Source: Mycolicibacterium sp. CBMA 226
GTDB lineage: Bacteria; Actinomycetota; Actinomycetes; Mycobacteriales; Mycobacteriaceae
NCBI RefSeq assembly: GCF_009729075.1
Contig: NZ_VTGY01000020.1
Span: 310,001-374,000 of the forward strand
Direction: 5' to 3'
Length of the DNA: 64,000 nt
Shown: positions 33,603 to 42,314 of the stretch, one piece after another
How positions within the stretch are numbered: the first letter of the stretch is position 1
How the letters are laid out: every line of letters begins with the position of its first letter
Translations under genes and position numbers: made by a program
The notes under the pieces: generated by a model
What the model saw: the letters and a program-made list of their open reading frames with translations, nothing else
Databases searched by the model: none
What the model was told of the DNA's origin: nothing

Positions 33603-35036
33603 GTGACCGATCTCATGGACGATGCCATCGGGCAGGCGCAGCTGGTGGCCAGCGGCGCGGTGAGCAGCGCCGAGCTGCTGGAGGCCGCGATCACCCGGCT
33701 CGAATCGGCCCGCCCGCTCAACGCCGTGGTCACCGACCTATTCGACCGCGGCCGCGAACAGGCCCGCCGGCTCGATGAGTCCGGCGCGCTGCGCACTGGC
33801 ACGGCCGGACCGCTGGCCGGGGTGCCGTTCCTGCTCAAGGACCTCGGGGCGTCGCTGGCCGGCGCCCCGGAGGCCATGGGGTCACGGGCGCTGCGCAGCC
33901 ATGTCGCCGACCAGACCGCCTGGATCGTGCAGCGGTATCTGGACGCCGGGCTGGTGATCTTCGGCAAGACCAACACCCCCGAGTGGGGCAACCACTGCAC
34001 CACCGAACCGTCCCTCTTCGGGCCGACCGTCAATCCGTGGTCACCGGAGGTCACCCCAGGCGGGTCGAGCGGCGGGTCCGCCGCCGCCGTCGCGGCCGGC
34101 ATCGTGCCCGCCGCCTCGGGTGGCGACGGCACCGGCTCGATCCGGGTGCCGGCATCATGCTGCGGCGTCGTCGGCCTCAAACCGCGCCGCGCCCGGACCT
34201 CGTTCGCGCCCAGCGGCGGGCACGGGCTGGAGGGGCTGGTCAACGAGCATGCCCTCACCCGCACCGTCCGCGACTGCGCGGCGCTGCTCGATGCCGTCAC
34301 CGGTAGCGCACCGGGCGACCCGTACTCTGCTCCCCGGCCCGCCCAGCCGTTCCTCGCCGCCATCGCGCAGATCCCGGCGGCGCAACGCATCGCGATCGCG
34401 GTGGATTCACCGTTCCCGGGGCCGGGCACCGACCCGCAGGTCGCCGCCGCTGTCGAGGCCACCGGCGCGCTGCTGGCAGGCCTGGGCCACCAGGTCGAGC
34501 CGTCGGCGCCGAGCATCGATCCAGACGCTGTCGCCGACGCCGTCGCGGTGCTGCACCGGGTCAGCAACGTCCAACTGCATGAGCTGGCCGCGGCGCACCT
34601 GGGCCGCCCGCCACGCGAAGACGAGTTCGAACCGAGCACCTGGATGATGATCCGCGAGGGATTCGCCACCACCGGCATGGCCTACGCCGAAGCCATCGCC
34701 GCCGTCCACGACCAGACCCGGCGGTTCGCCGCCGGGATGGCCGGCCACGACGTCCTGCTGGTGCCGACACTGCTGTCCGGACCGCCGCCGTACGGCCTGC
34801 TCGATCAGCCCCGCGCCAGCACCCGCGAATTCTTCGACGTCGAGTTCGCCACCACCGGCTGGACGTCGCTGGCCAACGTGACGGGCTGGGCCGCCATTTC
34901 CCTGCCGCTGGGCCGCACCGCGGACGGACTGCCCATCGGCGTCCAGCTGATGGCGCCGGACGAGACCATCTTGCTGCAACTGGCCCGGCAGCTGGAGCAA
35001 GCCGCGCCCTGGGCGGGCAGCTACCCGCGCCCCTGA
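33603..35036 (+). CDS. Amidase signature family protein
   Basis: A 477-residue amidase. The Ser-cis-Ser-Lys triad is present: Lys in FLLKDLGAS, the cis-Ser in PGGSSGGSAAAVAAG, and the nucleophile Ser in GGDGTGSIRVPAS. It hydrolyses an amide of unknown identity in the cytosol. The start is GTG 33603; CAGGAT lies 6 nt before it and may serve as a -10. It is not an obvious subunit of GatA because gatB and gatC are absent. Confidence 0.9.
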   Translation: MTDLMDDAIGQAQLVASGAVSSAELLEAAITRLESARPLNAVVTDLFDRGREQARRLDESGALRTGTAGPLAGVPFLLKDLGASLAGAPEAMGSRALRSHVADQTAWIVQRYLDAGLVIFGKTNTPEWGNHCTTEPSLFGPTVNPWSPEVTPGGSSGGSAAAVAAGIVPAASGGDGTGSIRVPASCCGVVGLKPRRARTSFAPSGGHGLEGLVNEHALTRTVRDCAALLDAVTGSAPGDPYSAPRPAQPFLAAIAQIPAAQRIAIAVDSPFPGPGTDPQVAAAVEATGALLAGLGHQVEPSAPSIDPDAVADAVAVLHRVSNVQLHELAAAHLGRPPREDEFEPSTWMMIREGFATTGMAYAEAIAAVHDQTRRFAAGMAGHDVLLVPTLLSGPPPYGLLDQPRASTREFFDVEFATTGWTSLANVTGWAAISLPLGRTADGLPIGVQLMAPDETILLQLARQLEQAAPWAGSYPRP

Positions 35037-35053
35037 GTCCGCCCACAGCGGCG

Positions 35054-35062
35054 TGCAACAAT
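35054..35062 (+). promoter_or_regulatory. Leaderless -10 element of the α/β hydrolase gene
   Basis: TGCAACAAT followed by 6 nt and ATG 35069, identical in sequence and spacing to the methyltransferase promoter at 4504-4512. Confidence 0.5.
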
Positions 35063-35068
35063 TCGGCC

Positions 35069-35986
35069 ATGGTCATGTCGATCGATCGCCCGAAGCTGGA
35101 AGGCAACATCGCCGTCGGCGAGGACCGCCAGATCGGTTTCGCCGAGTTCGGGGATCCGCAGGGACGAGCCGTGTTCTGGCTGCACGGGACGCCCGGTGCG
35201 CGCCGGCAGATCCCGACCGAGGCCCGTGCCTTCGCCGGCCGCCAGAACATCCGGCTGATCGGTATCGACCGGCCCGGCATCGGCTCCTCGACGCCGTACC
35301 AGTACGACAACGTGCTCGGGTTCACCGACGACCTGCGTACCATCGCCGACACCCTCGGTATCGACCGGTTCGCGGTCATCGGGTTGTCCGGCGGCGGCCC
35401 CTACACGCTGGCCACCGCGGCCGCCATGCCCGAGCGGGTGGTGATGGCCGCGGTGCTCGGCGGCGTCGCTCCGTTGATCGGCGAGGACGGCATCAGCAGC
35501 GGGCTGATGGAGCTGGCCAAGATCGCCCGGCCGGTCATCGAGGTCGCCGACACTCCCATCCGCTGGGTGGCGGGGACACTCATCAAGGTGATCGCGCCGT
35601 TCGGCTCCACGGCCCTCGACCTGTACGCGCGCATCTCCCCCGACGGCGACCGGAACCTGCTGAGCCGTCCGGAGTTCAAGGCGATGTTCCTCGACGACCT
35701 GCTCAACGGCAGCCGCAAGCAACTCGCGGCACCGTTCGCCGACATCGTCGTCTTCGCCCGCGACTGGGGCTTCCGGCTGGCGGACATCAAGGTGCCGGTG
35801 CGCTGGTGGCACGGCGATGCCGACCACATCGTGCCCTACGCCCACGGCGAACACGCGGTCGCGCGGATCGCCGACGCCGAGATGTACACACTGCCGGGGG
35901 AAAGCCACCTCGCGGGCCTCGGGGTACCCGAGGAAATCCTGACGAAGATTCTCGAGATCTGGGACGCCGACCCGACCGCGGGGTAG
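35069..35986 (+). CDS. Alpha/beta-fold hydrolase
   Basis: A 305-residue hydrolase. The oxyanion motif is FWLHGTPG, the nucleophile elbow GLSGGGPYTLA (Ser), the acid is probably Asp in WWHGDADHIVP, and the His is in GESHLAG. The substrate is unknown. It starts in a leaderless way. It converges on cinA with a 13-nt gap. Confidence 0.85.
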   Translation: MVMSIDRPKLEGNIAVGEDRQIGFAEFGDPQGRAVFWLHGTPGARRQIPTEARAFAGRQNIRLIGIDRPGIGSSTPYQYDNVLGFTDDLRTIADTLGIDRFAVIGLSGGGPYTLATAAAMPERVVMAAVLGGVAPLIGEDGISSGLMELAKIARPVIEVADTPIRWVAGTLIKVIAPFGSTALDLYARISPDGDRNLLSRPEFKAMFLDDLLNGSRKQLAAPFADIVVFARDWGFRLADIKVPVRWWHGDADHIVPYAHGEHAVARIADAEMYTLPGESHLAGLGVPEEILTKILEIWDADPTAG

Positions 35987-35999
35987 CCGTCGCCCGCCG

Positions 36000-37292
36000 T
36001 CAGACCGTGACGGGCTGACCGGTGAGTACGCGGCGCAGCATGTGCATGGCGACGGTCGTCGACCGCTCGCGGATGTCGGCCCGGTTGCCGGGCAGGTACA
36101 CGGTCCGCGTGTGGATCGCACCGTCGGCCAGGCGCACGCTGAAACACACTGTGCCGACCGGCTTTTCGTCGCTGCCGCCGCCGGGGCCGGCGATCCCCGT
36201 GATGCCGACGGCGACGTCGGCGCCGAACCGCTGCAATGCACCGGCGGCCATGGCCTCGGCGACCGGTTCCGACACCGCACCGTGGGCCGCGATCAAGGCG
36301 GGATCGACGCCCAGCAGGTCGGCCTTGGCCTCGTTCGAGTACGACACCACACCGCCGGTCAGGTAGGCCGACGAGCCGGGCCGGTCGGCCAGCCGGGCCG
36401 CCAGCAGACCTGCCGTGCACGACTCGGCCGTCGCGATGGTCCGGCCCGAAAGCAGTTGCGCCACCAGGTCATCGACCAGTGCGCCATCTTCGGAGAAGAC
36501 ATCGTGCGGATGGCGTTCCCGCAGCAGCGTGGCCAGTTGTCGGTAGCTCTCGGCGGCGCCGGGTTCATAGCGGGTGACGATCTCCAGTTCACCGCGCCGC
36601 AGACACGTCGTGATCTCCAGGCCGGCGAAACCGGCGATGAGGGTCTCCGCTTCGCGCAAGGTTTCGGCGAGCCCGGACTCGGGCAGGCCGAACATCCGGA
36701 TGGTGTCCTGCCGGTAGACGGTGCGCCCCGCGATGGCCCGCTTTGCGGTGGCGGTCTCGATGGCGCGCGTCCACATGGGCTGCAGTTCGCGCGGCGGCCC
36801 CGGCAGCACGATCACGGTCGGCGCGCCGCCGGCCCGGGTGACCACGACACCGGGCGCGGTGCCGACGGGGTTCAGGATTTCGACACCCTCGCCCGCAGGC
36901 ACCAGTGCCTGCTTGCGGTTGGCGGCCCGTACCGCCTCGAAATCGGCGCCCGGGAACCGGCCCATGAAGGACCGCAGGATCGCGGCGATGCGCTCCTCGA
37001 GCGCTTCGTCGAGCACCAGCTCGCGACCACAGAACCTGGTCACCACGGCGACTGTCATGTCGTCGGCCGTCGGCCCGAGGCCACCGCTGGTGACGATCAG
37101 GTCGACACCTTGCGCGGCAAGGAAATTCAGTTGCGCCTCGATGTCTTCGGGCCGGTCACCACAGATGGTGATGTGGGCCAGCTCGACGCCGAGTTCCAGC
37201 AGCCGATCCGCCAGCCACGGCCCGTTGAGGTCCCGGACCCTGCCGGTGAGAACCTCGGTCCCCGTCACCACGATGCCCGCACGCACGCCCAT
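36000..37292 (-). CDS. cinA: CinA-family protein (competence/damage-inducible)
   Basis: A 430-residue protein, the length I recall for M. tuberculosis CinA. The N-terminal molybdopterin-binding-like domain reads VVTGTEVLTGRVRDLNG and SGGLGPTADD; the C-terminal nicotinamide-nucleotide amidase domain has TIATAESCTAGLLAARL, GVVSYSNEAKADLLGV and GITGIAGPGGG. In mycobacteria CinA is linked to NAD-adduct drug tolerance. ATG 37292 is fixed by the leaderless TACTGT element, and a longer frame upstream is not conserved-looking. Confidence 0.9.
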   Translation of the reverse strand: MGVRAGIVVTGTEVLTGRVRDLNGPWLADRLLELGVELAHITICGDRPEDIEAQLNFLAAQGVDLIVTSGGLGPTADDMTVAVVTRFCGRELVLDEALEERIAAILRSFMGRFPGADFEAVRAANRKQALVPAGEGVEILNPVGTAPGVVVTRAGGAPTVIVLPGPPRELQPMWTRAIETATAKRAIAGRTVYRQDTIRMFGLPESGLAETLREAETLIAGFAGLEITTCLRRGELEIVTRYEPGAAESYRQLATLLRERHPHDVFSEDGALVDDLVAQLLSGRTIATAESCTAGLLAARLADRPGSSAYLTGGVVSYSNEAKADLLGVDPALIAAHGAVSEPVAEAMAAGALQRFGADVAVGITGIAGPGGGSDEKPVGTVCFSVRLADGAIHTRTVYLPGNRADIRERSTTVAMHMLRRVLTGQPVTV

Positions 37293-37299
37293 GGCGATC

Positions 37300-37305
37300 A
37301 CAGTA
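37300..37305 (-). promoter_or_regulatory. Leaderless -10 element of cinA
   Basis: TACTGT on the minus strand, 7 nt before ATG 37292. Confidence 0.5.
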
Positions 37306-37335
37306 CGGCGCGGTAGGACGGCACTGCGGACTGAG

Positions 37336-37554
37336 TCAGCCCGCCAGCCAGGCGCGCACGGTGCCCAGTTCGCGCGTGTAGTTCTCCATGATGTCGTCCT
37401 GGAAGCGCGTGCCGCCGCTGATCGCGTCGTCACCGCGCCAGATCACGCGGACCCGCGAAGCGCCACGCAAGTAGACGTCGACGCGGTCGTCGGTGTGGCG
37501 CTGCCACCCGCTCGCGACGGTGCGCTCGGCCAGTGCGGAACGTTCGTCAGCCAT
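37336..37554 (-). CDS. Small hypothetical protein downstream of the GH2 gene
   Basis: A 72-residue soluble protein (MADERSALAERTVASGW, then VDVYLRGASRVRVIWRGDD and a C-terminal FQDDIMENYTREL). GAAGGAG lies 6 nt before ATG 37554, so this start is preferred to ATG 37581. I recognise no family. It follows the glycosidase by 33 nt and is probably co-transcribed. Confidence 0.6.
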   Translation of the reverse strand: MADERSALAERTVASGWQRHTDDRVDVYLRGASRVRVIWRGDDAISGGTRFQDDIMENYTRELGTVRAWLAG

Positions 37555-37587
37555 CAACTTCTCCTTCGTCAGTGCATTCATGATGTC

Positions 37588-40485
37588 TCATGCGCCCGGC
37601 CGCGGGCCCCGCGGTACGGCATCGGGCGCCGCGGGCCGGACGATGGGCTCGGCCAGCCGCGGATCGGCCACCGCGGCCCGACCGGCGGCGTCCGCCGCCT
37701 CCTGCGGCGTGGGTCCGCCGGTCACCGGGACCGTCACGGGCGGCGTGTTGTAGCCGCCGACGCGCACCCAGCCCGCGTTCACACCGGGTTTCGGCACCAG
37801 CCCGCGGATGTGTGCGGTCTCGCCGGGGTACACCGTGACGTAGTTGTCGCTGTACTCGATGGGCAGGATTTCGTCGGCGTCCGGAGCGGTGGTCAACTCT
37901 GCCCGCTCGAAGAACGCGAGCTGCTTGGTCGGGTTGCGCAGCGCGATGTCGACGACCTGCTGACCGTCGCCGTTGACCGAACCGGCGGCGGTGACCTCCA
38001 GGCTTGCCTTCGTCATGTAGTTCAGCGGCGTCATGTCGGCCCAGCCGTTCTGGTGCAGCTCGAAGGCGTCGTCCTTGCGGGGGTCTCCGATGTCGTCCTG
38101 CTGTGACTGCCAGTAGTCGTTGTCGGCGATGACCTCACCGATCGGGTTCAGCAGTTCGCACCGGACGAAGAACACCCGCGAATCGGGCACCACGCGCGGC
38201 AGGGTCATGGCCACCGTGGCGGCGCCGGACACCACGTCGAACGGATCGCTGACCCGGTCGTCGCGCATGGTTCCGTTGATGTCGTACACCCGCGTGCGGA
38301 CCCGCAGACCGACGGCGTTCTCCGGGCTCTGATTGGTGATGCTGATCTTGGCGGTGCCGTGGTCGCCGGTGGCGTACGAATCGAAGGTGACAGACAGCGG
38401 CTGCAGGCCCTTCTTCGCGCCGTAGTACGCACCGCCGGGTCGCAGGTAGTAGTCGAAGATGTTGCCGAAGAACGACGGCCAGTGGTTGTTGAGCATCCAG
38501 TAGATCGTCATCTTGTGGTCCGCCCAGCCCAGCGCTGCGAACGACTCGAACTGGGCCCGGGTCGCCTCGTAGTGGGCGAGCTGGGCCTTGCGCGTGAATT
38601 CCTCGGCGCCGGTGGAGGATCCGTAGCGCTGGACGACCGCGTCCCGGATGCTCGCCAACGCCTCGTTGCCGGGGTTGGAACCGGCGTGGAAGTACCACAT
38701 GTCGTTGATGGGCCAGAGCTTGTCCGGCGGGATGAACTTGCGCAGGCTGGCGAACGGCGGGATGTGCTCGTTGTCGCCCTGTTCGGCCGACGCGCCGCGG
38801 GCCGCGGCGTAGTCGCCGTCGAACCAGTACGCCGGAGGCCGCCATGTGTAGGGGCCGGCCATCTGGATGCCGTCCCACAACCGGTTGCCCTGCGGATCGG
38901 TCGCATATGACGACACCGTGTCGACAACGGCGTTCTGCCAGTGAAGCTTTCGCAGAATCTCGTGGTACTCGGCCAGGATGTCGGCCGGTGGGTGACCGTC
39001 GCTGGCATTGGCCCAGACGAACGCCGACGCATGCGAACGCAACATCATGATCTGCGAGCGCAGACTGTCCTGCGCCACCCGGTGGTCCTCCTGGCCCCAC
39101 TGCGGCCACTTCTCCCACTGGTTGCAACACATCCAGCCCACCATCAGCGGGATGCCGAGTTCGTCGGCCCGCGCCATGAACCGGGCACCGGGAATCTTGG
39201 ATTCCATGCGGATCATGTTCAGACCCAGGTCCTTGACGTACCGCAGGATCGCGTCGTCGCGGTCGGGATCGTCCCGGTACAGCAGGTCGGGCGTGTAGGT
39301 GGCGCCGCGCGCAAGGAAGTTGCGGCCGTTGACCTTCAGATAGAAGTTGCCACCGGAGCCCAGCTGCGGGAATTCGTCGCTGCCGTCGCGGCCCTGCTCG
39401 ATGGACCGGATACCGAACCGCTGCTTTAGCTCATCGGTGGCCTGGCCGTACTGCAGGAACTGCAACCGCAGGTCGTACAGATCGGGCTTGCCCATGGTGT
39501 ACGGCCACCACAGGTCGGGATGGTCGACCCGCAACGCCGCGTAGTCGGTGGGGCTGAACGTGACGTCACGGCTCTCCCCCGGCCCGAGCGACACCGGCCG
39601 TTCGATGTCGATGTCCGCCTTGCCGGCACGGGTGATGGTCGCCCGCAGGACACCGTTGATGCGCTGGGCGGAGTAGTTGGTGAGGCCCGACCGGACGCTC
39701 AGCTGCGCGCTGTCGGTGCGCGGCAACGGCAGCTGACTGTTCACGGTCGCGTCGGTGATCGCCACGTCACCCGACACCTTGAGGGTGACCGGCTTGAGGA
39801 TGCCGGCGTTGCGGTCCGCCACGAACGAGTTGCCGTTGGCCGGGTTCTTGCCCGGGCCCTGGTAGCCGAGGTAGTTCCAGTTGATCCAGTCGAACCAACT
39901 GTCGGCCAGCTCCACGCCGTCGACGTCCTGCAGCGCGCGCTCCGGGGTCACCTTGATGGCGAGGGTGTTGGGGCGGCCGCGGTCGATCCACTTCGACACA
40001 TCCAGGACGTGATCGACGTACATACCGGCGATCTGCTTGCTGTCGGCGACCTGATGCCCGTTCAGCCAGATCTCGGCCCGGTAGTTGATACCGGGAAAGT
40101 TCAGCCGGTAAGTCGAGTGCCCGGCCGGTGCGACGAACGTCGTGCGGTACCACCAGTCCTGCTTGTACAGGTCCTGCGGCACCTTGGTCAGCAGGTTGTC
40201 GCCGTAGTAGAGGTCCGGGTAGGTGCCGTCGTCCTGCAGCGCCTGGAGCACCGTCGCCGGCATGTGCCGCACCTGGTGCCAGCCGGCCCCCGAGGCGGGA
40301 AATCCGTCGAGGCTGAGCTGCGCACCGGTGGCCACCATGCCCTGCGCGGATGCCAGCTGCCAGCCCTGCGCGAGGTCGACTTCAGCGGCCTCGCTCATGG
40401 GCCTCTGCAGGCGCGGCAGATCACCGGTGCATGCGAACAGCAGCACCAGGGAAATGACAGCACCCAGCACTGCACCGCGGCGCAA
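37588..40485 (-). CDS. GH2 exo-β-D-glucosaminidase-like lipoprotein
   Basis: A 965-residue glycoside hydrolase of family 2. The N-terminus is a lipoprotein signal (SLVLLFAC then TGD). A sugar-binding domain (WWYRTTFVAP, YRAEIWLNGHQVADS), an Ig-like domain, and the catalytic barrel follow. The barrel has MIRMESKIPGARF and WANASDGHPPADI; in exo-glucosaminidases the acid/base is this Asp. The nucleophile Glu is probably in SAEQGDNEHIPP. It would release glucosamine from chito-oligosaccharides or glycans outside the cell. The start is TTG 40485, or GTG 40470. Confidence 0.8.
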   Translation of the reverse strand: MRRGAVLGAVISLVLLFACTGDLPRLQRPMSEAAEVDLAQGWQLASAQGMVATGAQLSLDGFPASGAGWHQVRHMPATVLQALQDDGTYPDLYYGDNLLTKVPQDLYKQDWWYRTTFVAPAGHSTYRLNFPGINYRAEIWLNGHQVADSKQIAGMYVDHVLDVSKWIDRGRPNTLAIKVTPERALQDVDGVELADSWFDWINWNYLGYQGPGKNPANGNSFVADRNAGILKPVTLKVSGDVAITDATVNSQLPLPRTDSAQLSVRSGLTNYSAQRINGVLRATITRAGKADIDIERPVSLGPGESRDVTFSPTDYAALRVDHPDLWWPYTMGKPDLYDLRLQFLQYGQATDELKQRFGIRSIEQGRDGSDEFPQLGSGGNFYLKVNGRNFLARGATYTPDLLYRDDPDRDDAILRYVKDLGLNMIRMESKIPGARFMARADELGIPLMVGWMCCNQWEKWPQWGQEDHRVAQDSLRSQIMMLRSHASAFVWANASDGHPPADILAEYHEILRKLHWQNAVVDTVSSYATDPQGNRLWDGIQMAGPYTWRPPAYWFDGDYAAARGASAEQGDNEHIPPFASLRKFIPPDKLWPINDMWYFHAGSNPGNEALASIRDAVVQRYGSSTGAEEFTRKAQLAHYEATRAQFESFAALGWADHKMTIYWMLNNHWPSFFGNIFDYYLRPGGAYYGAKKGLQPLSVTFDSYATGDHGTAKISITNQSPENAVGLRVRTRVYDINGTMRDDRVSDPFDVVSGAATVAMTLPRVVPDSRVFFVRCELLNPIGEVIADNDYWQSQQDDIGDPRKDDAFELHQNGWADMTPLNYMTKASLEVTAAGSVNGDGQQVVDIALRNPTKQLAFFERAELTTAPDADEILPIEYSDNYVTVYPGETAHIRGLVPKPGVNAGWVRVGGYNTPPVTVPVTGGPTPQEAADAAGRAAVADPRLAEPIVRPAAPDAVPRGPRPGA

Positions 40486-40600
40486 CTCGGTTGATATAGC
40501 CCTGCTCCCTCCGGATCTTCAGCGCGCTTCAACACGGGATGCGCGATGTGGGGGCACCTCATTCTGCCCCGTCAGACCCGCAGTTCCGGAATCGAAGAGG

Positions 40601-41338
40601 TCAGAACTTGTGTGGCACGTCGGTCGTCAGACCGCCGTCGACGACGAACTCGCTGCCGGTGGCAAACGACGATTCGTCGCTGGCCAGGAACACCACGAAA
40701 GTCGCTACCTCATCGGACTGCCCGGGCCGCCCCAGCGGTGCAGTCATCATGTCATCGGGAAAATACTTTGTCATCGGCGTGCGGATGAAGCCGGGAAGCA
40801 CCGAGTTGACCCGGATCTTGTCCTTGCCGAGGTCGATCGCTGCCGACTTGGTCAGGCCGCGCACCGCCCACTTCGACGCGACGTACGGGTGCAGCAGTGT
40901 TGCGCCGCGCATGCCCTCGATGGACGAGATGTTGATGATCGACCCGCCGCCGGCGTCCCGCATCGGTGCGACGACGGCCTGCATGCCCAGGAAAGTGCCG
41001 GTGAGGTTGACGTCGATGCACTTCTGCCACTTGGCCATGTCGAACTCGCCGATCTTGCCGAGGGCGGTGATGCCGGCGTTGTTGACGAGGACGTTGAGCA
41101 GGCCGAACTGTTCGGTGGCCGTGCTGACCGCAGCCGCCCACTGGTCGGCGTCGGTGACGTCGAGGTGCACATAGCGCGCGGCGTCGCCGAGTTCGGCGGC
41201 CAGTGCCTCGCCCGGCTCATCGAGGATGTCGCCGATGACAACCTTGGCGCCCTCGGCGACCAGCATCCGGGCATGCGCCGCACCCATCCCCCGTGCGCCG
41301 CCAGTGATCAGTGCAACTTTTCCGTCCACGCGTCCCAT
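40601..41338 (-). CDS. Short-chain dehydrogenase, FabG3/hydroxysteroid-dehydrogenase-like
   Basis: A 245-residue NAD(P)-dependent SDR. The cofactor motif is ITGGARGMGAAHA, then NNAG, and the catalytic Ser-Tyr-Lys lies in INISSIEG and HPYVASKWAV. It is very like mycobacterial Rv2002 (FabG3), a 20β-hydroxysteroid dehydrogenase, including GDILDEPGEALAAELGDAAR and ASDESSFATGSEFVVDGG. A steroid or ketone substrate is likely. TAGCGT lies 8 nt before the ATG. It is divergent from the HAD gene. Confidence 0.85.
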   Translation of the reverse strand: MGRVDGKVALITGGARGMGAAHARMLVAEGAKVVIGDILDEPGEALAAELGDAARYVHLDVTDADQWAAAVSTATEQFGLLNVLVNNAGITALGKIGEFDMAKWQKCIDVNLTGTFLGMQAVVAPMRDAGGGSIINISSIEGMRGATLLHPYVASKWAVRGLTKSAAIDLGKDKIRVNSVLPGFIRTPMTKYFPDDMMTAPLGRPGQSDEVATFVVFLASDESSFATGSEFVVDGGLTTDVPHKF

Positions 41339-41408
41339 GACGGGTCACGCTACCGCCCGCCAGACGGCTTACCGAGAGGCCGCGCGCGGATCCCGGCATA
41401 CTGTCAAC

Positions 41409-42176
41409 ATGTCTGCGCTGAATGCCGGGCCGATCGATCAGATCGACTCAAACGAGCACGGCGAGACGAACGCGCGCGTCGGCGCCTTCTTCGACGTCGA
41501 CGGCACGCTGGTGTCGGGTTTCATCGCGACGATCCACGCCGCGCACCGGTTCCGGCAGCGTCAGGCCGCCTTCGGCGAACTCACCGGAATCCTCGAGGCG
41601 ACCGTGCGATACAAGTTGGGCCGCATGGAGTTTGAGCGGCTACTGGTGCGTGCCGCCGGCTACCTGCGGGGCGAGTCACTCGCCGAGCAGGAGTTGCTCG
41701 GTGAGCAGTTGTTCCACAGCCACGTGCAGGCCAGGATCTTCCCGACGATGCGCGAGGTCGTGCGCACCCATCAGCGGTCCGGCCACACGGTGGTGCTGAG
41801 CTCGTCGGCGCTGACCATGCATGTCATGCCGCTGGCCCGCTACCTCGGTGTCGAACACGTCATCTGCAATCACTTCACCGCCGACGCCGATGGCACACTC
41901 ACCGGTGACATCGTGCGGCCCATCGTGTGGGGGCACCGGAAGGCCGCGGCGGTCGACGAGTTCAGTCAGGCCAATGGCGTTGACCTGCAACAGAGTTACT
42001 TCTACGCCGACGGCGACGAGGACCTACCGCTGATGCGCGTCGTGGGCCACCCGATTCCGGTGAATCCGCGTCCCGGCCTCGCGGCCGAGGCCGAGCGGCT
42101 CGGCTGGACTGTGGTGCGCGCGGCGGCCCCGCCCGGTCCCCGGTCCGGTCGGCTACGACGACTCGTGCGTCGCTGA
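41409..42176 (+). CDS. HAD-IB phosphatase, SerB-like
   Basis: A 255-residue HAD-superfamily phosphatase of subfamily IB. Motif I is AFFDVDGTLVSG, motif II LSSSALTMH, and motif III the Lys in GHRKAAAV with YADGDEDLPLM. SerB-like paralogues in mycobacteria act on phosphoserine or acyl-phosphate-type substrates, which cannot be told apart here. CATACT lies 6 nt before ATG 41409. It is divergent from the SDR. Confidence 0.85.
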   Translation: MSALNAGPIDQIDSNEHGETNARVGAFFDVDGTLVSGFIATIHAAHRFRQRQAAFGELTGILEATVRYKLGRMEFERLLVRAAGYLRGESLAEQELLGEQLFHSHVQARIFPTMREVVRTHQRSGHTVVLSSSALTMHVMPLARYLGVEHVICNHFTADADGTLTGDIVRPIVWGHRKAAAVDEFSQANGVDLQQSYFYADGDEDLPLMRVVGHPIPVNPRPGLAAEAERLGWTVVRAAAPPGPRSGRLRRLVRR

Positions 42177-42226
42177 TCTTCTGGAACGGCCTTCATCCCG
42201 AATCGGGGCCCAAATCCGGGCGTAGT

Positions 42227-42273
42227 CTTGCGCGCCGGACGGGCACGCGGTACTAAATTAGAACACGTTTCAG
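42227..42273 (+). promoter_or_regulatory. KstR-controlled promoter of the nitronate monooxygenase gene
   Basis: A perfect KstR-type site TnnAACnnGTTnnA (TAGAACACGTTTCA) lies at 42259-42272. Upstream are TTGCG (-35 like) and TACTAAATT (-10 like), 17 nt apart. The whole 47-bp segment matches the CYP125 promoter at 48773-48819 with 6 mismatches. KstR represses cholesterol-use genes in mycobacteria until a steroid-CoA releases it. Confidence 0.8.
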
Positions 42274-42314
42274 TTTTGCCGCTTCCGCCTCGGCCCCCAG
42301 CACAAGGAACTCGT

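Noticed and set aside
33603..35036. Amidase as GatA subunit of the tRNA amidotransferase
   Set aside because: The triad is shared by all amidase-signature proteins and no gatB or gatC lies nearby.
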